DNA of 64,000 nucleotides from Ryuthela nishihirai (lineage: Eukaryota > Arthropoda > Arachnida > Araneae > Heptathelidae). Below the pieces are notes generated by a model, which had not been told where the DNA came from, did no database searches, and saw only the letters and a program-made list of their open reading frames with translations. Both the position numbers and the translations under genes were made by a program. Where the stretch lies: NCBI GenBank assembly GCA_038380435.1, contig JAWZYU010000004.1:23286001-23350000 (forward strand), written 5' to 3'. How positions within the stretch are numbered: position 1 is the first letter of the stretch; each line of letters begins with the position of its first letter. Positions 58,246 to 64,000 of the stretch are shown here, one piece after another.

Positions 58246-58570
58246 TTTTTTGCAGCTCCAAGATGGATTCAATACTCTTCACTATAAACCTCTGTAATTC
58301 ACTGTAAATAAATATGCCCGATTCAATTTTTTAATAAGCAAAAAAAGTATTTTAAGTATCTGAATCTATTTTCATAGCTGAAAATCACTATAGAACTTTT
58401 ACTCTTATGGAGTCTTTATTCTTCATAATCATATGTTTTCCAAAGCACATAGCTGCTTAAGATGCAACTCATAATAGTCTGTGCTTCAGTTTCAATATAC
58501 TATTAAGCAGTTTTTGGGGGTATTTATGATATTGGTATGCCTAAAGGGTCTGATATTTGTTTTCTTACAG

Positions 58571-58718
58571 ATGCTTGATATATATGAAAAAATACAGTTT
58601 GATAATCAAGATGGAGGTGTTTGGAAACAAGGATGGAATATAGAATATGATGAAAGCCAATGGAATCCTCATCAGAAGTTGAAAATTTTTGTTGTTCCCC
58701 ATTCACATAATGATCCAG
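58571..58718 (+). CDS. MAN2A: Golgi alpha-mannosidase II, exon 3 (start of GH38 domain)
   Basis: A 148-nt exon with acceptor TTTCTTACAG and donor CCAG|GTGAGA. It enters in phase 0 and leaves in phase 1. It encodes [20 protein letters not shown], then [17 protein letters not shown] and [11 protein letters not shown]. Both the DGGVWKQG phrase and the HSHNDPG(W) motif are diagnostic of Golgi alpha-mannosidase II. In the known structure the motif's first His and its Asp bind the catalytic zinc. The nucleophile Asp and the remaining zinc ligands lie in later exons beyond the window. The lysosomal relatives lack this stem and anchor, so MAN2A is the better family. One-to-one orthology to MAN2A1 or MAN2A2 cannot be decided. 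Confidence 0.92.
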
Positions 58719-60184
58719 GTGAGATGATCTTATTTTATTCTTTCATCAAATGAGAAGCCTCTAGTATAATAGCTACAATAGATATTGTTTTTCTAGAGTC
58801 TACATTGTGTTGTGAGGTCAAATGGCATTTTCCTTCTTGTGCCAGCAACCTTCTGCTAAGTAATATTTACCTAAGTGACCAGTGCTGTAGGACAGAGCCA
58901 GGAGCATAATATTTTACCAGGTGGATATGGGAGGGGGTTTTAATTTAAAGAATCAGTTTTAATTTTGTTTAAAATCTTAAAATCAAATGACTGACAAGGT
59001 TATTATATTAATAACTTTCTTAATCTCAAATTCATGACACTATATCTCCCTGTGTTCTATGCAAAAAATAAATGAAATAAAATAATCTAGCCAACCTTAG
59101 CAGTTTTTTTAGTCTTCTCAGTAATATGGAGCATTCAACTGCTTACACTTGCAGTTGTTGTACTTCATTAGTTTGATGTTCCTGCAGTTGACATACTTCA
59201 TTAGTTTCTCATTCATAGAAATTATTATTCTACCTTAAATAGTCTGTCTATCACTTAGATTTATTTTCCTTTATGCAAACTGTCCTAATTCAAATATCTG
59301 TAAGAGAGATTCGAATTGTGATCCTCCATCATAGCAACAGAAAATTCAATCAGGTGCAACTCCCCTTCTCCCCCCCCCTTCCTCTTCTATCGCACCTGGA
59401 CGTACAACTCTCCTTGTATTGCCCACCCCCCTCCCTTGCACCTCTCCAGATATCTTAAACCTCACTTCCTGTCCACTTCTGAGAATTAATCTCTCCTGAA
59501 ACAGGATGTCTATACCATCAACTTTGACCTTATCAGAATTGTGCTCTCCTATATGTTTCCTATATGTCTCCCCTTATTTCCTCTTTGTTGAAGACAGTTT
59601 TATTAATTTTAAATAATTAATCTTTCCAATAATGAAATTCTCAATTTCAGTAGTGACTCCAATTCTGAGGTTTAAACTTTTGAGCTTCAGTTTTTTTATT
59701 TTCTTTCATTCCCCTCTTTTTTTTTCAGGAACAGTATTTGATGCTGTTTTTGAGGTTCAATTCGTACTTTGTGCTTTATTTAGTATGTGGTGTTTTAGTA
59801 GTGGTGTAGTATCCATATATAAGTCTTCATGAGTTCCATGTCTACAGGACTTATTCTGTGATTATTTATTACTGATTTCTTGTATATGTATTTTGAAAAT
59901 CCATAAAAATAATTAAAAAAGTTTTGAAAACACAGCAGATATAAATAAAAATTATAAAAAATTTGAAACAAAATGTTGGTTTGTATCTATGATGTAACAG
60001 TAATTCAGTGTTTTTACATGTTTTAAATGTAGAGTTTTCCTAGCCCTAACTGGCTAACTTAAATGTCATTGACCTGGTCATAATTATTTTTTTATAATCT
60101 TTTTACTATAGAGAAAGAGGTGATAAATCTAGAAACGATTTCACAGCATCATTATTAATGTATAAGGCAGAATAACATTGTGGG

Positions 60185-60772
60185 TTAGATTTATTAACAA
60201 ATATATAGGTTAGGCACTGAAATATGCTAGTTACATGATTGTAGAAGCCGAGTACTTTCGACTACTCAGCAGTCATCACCATGATGGCGCAAAAGTTTCT
60301 TGGGGAAATGGGTTTGTTGGTAAAAATATAGTAGGCAAAAATAATGCCTTTTTCTGGAAGACATTTTTAGCTGAAAAGAGTCCTGCAATAGAAGCAAGTT
60401 TCAGCGTTCTAGTACTAGAGCAAAAGTCGCTGAGTAGCTGATATTTTCAATGCATTGCCAGGAGCACTCGCTTCTGACACGAAAATGCATTCAAGTGCTC
60501 TTGGCAATGCATTGAAGATATCAGCTACTTGATGTCTTTTGCTTCAGTGCAACAATGCTGAAACTTAATTCTACTGTAGGACTTTTTTCAGCTGAAAATA
60601 TCTTCAACAAAAAAGTATTGCTTTTTCCTATATTTTCATATATTGCTTCTCAGGAAACTTTGCACCACCCTGATGATGACTACTGAGTACAGTCAAAAGC
60701 ACTCAGCTTCTGCAATCATGTAACTAGCACATTTTAGTACATAACCTATATACATATATTAATAAATCTAAT
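60185..60772. mobile_element. 588-bp foldback element
   Basis: TTAGATTTATTAA at the left is mirrored by TTAATAAATCTAA at the right. The inverted match continues through GCTAGTTACATGATTG / CAATCATGTAACTAGC, GCATTGCCAGGAGCACT / AGTGCTCTTGGCAATGC and almost to the centre. A 68-codon open frame at 60235-60441 is only part of one arm. Confidence 0.8.
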
Positions 60773-62162
60773 GGGCAAAAAAAATTACTTTTTCTTGTAT
60801 GTTAATCTTTATATTAGTTGACCCCACTTAGATTTTAGGTTTAAATAGTATAATTATTTTCTCTTGGCCCTTGAGAACAATGTGCTTTATATTTCAACCT
60901 CTTATTGCATTTTCCTACACTAGTTTTGTTTATTTCTTCTCCAAAGCTACTCCCAGCATTACTAAATCCAAGATTCTTCTTAGTCTATGTGAGGCCAGGG
61001 CTTTGCTTCCCCCATTATAATTATGTAAATAGTAGGTAATTTTCATTGTGTCCATTTTTGAAGGCTGATTGTTGTACCCTGACAGTGTAAGGCACAGATG
61101 GAAGGTCTGAAGGAGGTGACCTCAGTTCCCACTGCCCAGCTGTTCTTGCTGCTTGGGAGGGCCCTCATCCTTGAAGCCCTGAGGGGGGCGAGTTGGAAGC
61201 GAGAAGGCTGCATGGGAGAATACCAAGGAATGCGAAAGGTGCGATAGTAAGGGCGTAACTGTTGGACAGTGCGGACATGTGACGAGATTTGTCAACATTG
61301 GAGGAGTCTGCCAGACCTAGGCAGAAATACATTGAGCAGTGTAGATTGCTCGAGTTTAAATAAATTAAATGCTTGGATTAATTTCTCCTCTGGAATTCAA
61401 GTGATCAGCAGTAAGAGACCTCCCCTTGCATAATGAAAGGTACAGTACAGTGATGCAGTAAACATAACTATAGCTAGTCAAGCTGTGTGTAAATATCTGT
61501 AATAAAACTAAACATCTCCAACATCAAAGTGCTTTAATGTTTTGTTTGAAAGGCTACCTCAGTGATCTCCAACCTTTTAAAGAACTTAAGCAAAGGAAAA
61601 TACTTAATAACCGGCTGCAACTCATACATGGTATCCAACCTTTGTAATATATCATGGGGATTGTCAAGGTGCATTCTGAAACTAGAAATCCCTACAGTCT
61701 ACTATTGGCACTTACAGATACAGTCCACTTTTAGGAAACAGGGGAAGAGGGGGGCCTTGCTTCCCTTCATCTACCCACCTGGACTCTTAGCACTCTCTAC
61801 TTCGTTTTGCTCCCCCCCCCCCCTCACAAACACCTACCCAACACCTACCTAGTTTCTTCATATCCATTACACCTCCACTTCCGGGAGTTAATACCCTCCA
61901 AGTTCTAAAGACCCCACACTTTCTGACTGTCACGCTGATGAGCATGTGCTCTGTCTTGACCTCTGATCAGTCACCCATCCCCTTGTATTCTCTTCTGGTC
62001 AAGACTGCCAATAAAACTTTTTAAGTTAAGACAGAACTGAATTCTTGATCTCAGATTCAGCTCCTGTCTTCAGGTTCAAACTGCTATTAAATCTTCTTTC
62101 TCATATATAGTACGTTTCTTGATGCACATTTTATATATTTATATATAAATGTTACAAATTAA

Positions 62163-62265
62163 AGTTTTTGTATAAATCTCTCAGAGAAGAAGTAAGGCAG
62201 TAATTTGATGATTCAGGCCCATAATATTTGAAATACCTCTGTGAGTTTATCTTCCAGTGAATAAT
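62163..62265 (+). repeat. Direct repeat, first copy (~105 bp)
   Basis: AAGTAAGGCAGTAATTTGAT, then GGCCCATAATATTTGAAATA and CCTCTGTGAGTTTAT. Repeated at 62655-62768. Confidence 0.75.
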
Positions 62266-62654
62266 TAGCTGTGTTAATGTACCAGTATTCTGTTTTTTGA
62301 ATCTCCCATAAACTTTGCTGTAAAAGAGTTGTTTTTTTCATTTTAAATTTGTAATATGCATTTAAGTAACCATTTAATTTCTACTGAACATGAACAGCTT
62401 AATCATAAATAAGGTTTCCGTAGCGATTTGAACCTGGTCTCTGTTTTCCTTTTTTCTTTGCTTGTTGGGGCTCTGCCACTTTGCTTTTTCACATGTTATT
62501 CCCCACCTCCCTCCCCCAAACTTTCTCATTTTGAACTTGTCTTTCACAACTGTGTCGTGTGCTCCCATAGTGGTCTCAGAGGAGCCTGGGCTTTCAGTGT
62601 TATGCTTTCAGCTGGCCAGCTCCTTGGTCATGGGAGGATGATGGGGACTGGGGC

Positions 62655-62768
62655 CAAATTGGAGTTTTTGTATAACTCTCTCTGATGAAGAAGTAAGGCA
62701 GTAATTTGATGATTCTGGCCCATAATATTTGAAATACCTCTGTGAATTTATATCTTCCAGTAAATAGT
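62655..62768 (+). repeat. Direct repeat, second copy
   Basis: Near-identical to 62163-62265. The two copies enclose ~390 bp of unlike sequence. Confidence 0.75.
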
Positions 62769-63384
62769 TTTAGGACCCAAGGCATGTCCCCACCCCCCAA
62801 TGGCTATTTTCCCTTTCATTTGTTCTTCAAATGCTCACAAAGTCTGGGTGTTGCCTGGATTTATGTGGGTCAACTGGAGGCCTTCCCATTTCCTCTGGTT
62901 GACAAAGTCTGGTGAGGGTGATGGCAATGCTTGGGCCTACACGGAACCTCAGTTGATCATCCTTTACAAACAGTTTCCTTTCATTTCTGATCCTTTCTTT
63001 TCAACAGTTTAAAATATTTTATGTATAGTTATTTTACTAAAGTTTGGAAATTCAGAATTCAAAATTATGAAACTTTTTCAAAGTTCACATTCAAAGTTTT
63101 GGCTTATGTAATTCAGTTGAAATTATTTTTATCTGCTCTTTGACTATATTAATTATCCAACACTCATAATTTGAAAAGACCTCCCATGCACCTCAATGAT
63201 TTATAACCAGATTTATCCTGATTTCATCAGTTAACAGTCAGCTCACTAGAACAGGCCCTTTCTCTGTTGTCCAACAGCATGAATGTTTATTTAGGAGGAT
63301 TTCCCTAACTCAAGATGTAGTAATATCTGGAATAGCGCAATATTGTTTTTTCTTTTTTCTGAGTAGCACTTTTTTACAGACGGT

Positions 63385-63728
63385 CTAAATGGCCAGATCA
63401 CAAAGACCTGAGGGCTCAGAGAAAGTTGGGGGGGGGGGGGAGCTGATGCACTAGATAGCTATTAGGAGACAGATGGAAGCCTCCTGTCAAGGCCATTCAG
63501 CATGTTTTTTAACATGCACAGGGTATGGCTCCCTCGCACATAGAACCATAGCTTAACATCCCATCTGATGGAGGTGGCCTTTCCAAGTCCATCGGTGTCC
63601 CCTACTGACTGAGGACAGGTAGGGAGTTTTGCAAAGATAAATCTCGATGCTGTCCCAGGTGGGACTCAAACCTGAGAAACTGCAGATTAAAGCCTGGTGT
63701 GCTACTGACTGAGCCATTCCTGTCCCAT
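63385..63728 (-). mobile_element. SINE-B, most complete copy
   Basis: The minus-strand head GGGACAGGAATGGCTCAGTC (A box) and CAGGTTTGAGTCCCACC (B box) is followed by the shared body. The body is interrupted by a G run near 63430. Confidence 0.75.
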
Positions 63729-64000
63729 TCAAAAAAATTCAAGAAAAAATTAACTATGAATAGAATGGTTATATATTTCTGAATAACAGAAACTATATAT
63801 TTTTCCTTCAAGCACAAAATTTGTTAGCACTGGGTGTTGCCACACGATTACTATAATTGTCCCTATGTCATTCACTTGCATGTCTTTTGTGAATATGTTC
63901 AGTTTGTCCCAAATGATAAGTACAAGCAGTGGCAAGCTATGAATGTTTGATTAGTTGGCTCTCTGTTTTGCCATTTTTTTTTCACATTTTTCAAATATAT

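Larger units (their letters stand above)
51150..58570 (+). other. Intron 2 of the mannosidase gene (7.4 kb), TE-filled
   Basis: GTAAGT donor and TTTTCTTACAG acceptor. It contains a 215-bp foldback, SINEs, a ~147-bp tandem repeat and two RTE copies, listed separately. Nothing else is recognised in 51180-51770 or 53430-53710. Confidence 0.75.
58719..64000 (+). other. Intron 3 of the mannosidase gene (partial)
   Basis: It begins GTGAGA; no acceptor with a GH38 exon is seen before the window ends. Apart from the repeats listed separately, it holds two C-rich tracts (59345-59460 and 61740-61860). A GC-richer stretch at 61065-61330 may be an old LTR, but nothing supports that firmly. Confidence 0.6.

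Noticed and set aside
61065..61520. Solo LTR candidate beginning TGTACCCTGACAG
   Set aside because: It is GC-richer with a plausible TG start and a late AATAAA, but I found no matching end, partner or target duplication.

Overview
The window is nuclear DNA of an invertebrate animal. I lean to an arthropod, possibly a chelicerate, because of the mix of I-like and RTE-like LINEs, hAT and Tc1 elements and tRNA-derived SINEs. The species cannot be fixed from sequence alone. The DNA is AT-rich and intron-rich, and most of it is transposable-element debris. Only one host gene is recognisable.

Layout. 1-5135 holds a decayed Gypsy-like LTR element and a minisatellite. 5136-8347 is a hAT element with a perfect 8-bp target duplication. 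It carries a broken Buster/ZBED5-like transposase and an antisense fragment resembling the C-terminal endonuclease of a LINE. About 9056-33635 is one minus-strand I-group LINE: ORF1 with zinc knuckles, then endonuclease, reverse transcriptase, RNase H and a C-terminal zinc region. Later insertions have cut it into pieces. The insertions are a 2.7-kb non-autonomous hAT (26613-29324), a ~0.5-kb unknown insert (~29790-30298) and a 15,193-bp palindromic element (9985-25177). 33711-36561 is a second copy of the 2.7-kb hAT. 36955-40640 is a nearly intact RTE-like LINE, with degraded relatives at 45482-48540, 53715-56560 and 57080-58100.

Host gene. 41522 to beyond 64000 (+) is the 5' part of a Golgi alpha-mannosidase II gene. 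Exon 1 encodes the cytosolic tail and membrane anchor, exon 2 the coiled-coil stem, and exon 3 the start of the GH38 catalytic domain with the zinc-binding HSHNDPG motif. The introns are filled with SINEs, RTE copies, a Tc1 remnant and foldback elements.

Most unusual object. The 15.2-kb palindrome at 9985-25177 starts 5'-AG, ends CT-3' and is flanked by a perfect 6-bp duplication (GGCCGA). Those are the integration hallmarks of Polinton/Maverick elements. It has two ~7-kb near-identical inverted arms and no recognisable polymerase, integrase or capsid gene. A third, internal copy of its ~1-kb terminal block lies in the centre. It carries two small gene candidates. One looks like a histone-fold (H2B-like) protein behind a CRE+TATA promoter. 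The other has a Cys/His motif and starts 10 bp inside the terminal block. Its centre shows a snap-back hairpin whose 10-bp loop lies in opposite orientation in the two arms. I interpret it as a non-autonomous, possibly dimeric, virus-like Polinton relative. That reading is an inference, while the termini, the target duplication and the palindrome are directly visible.
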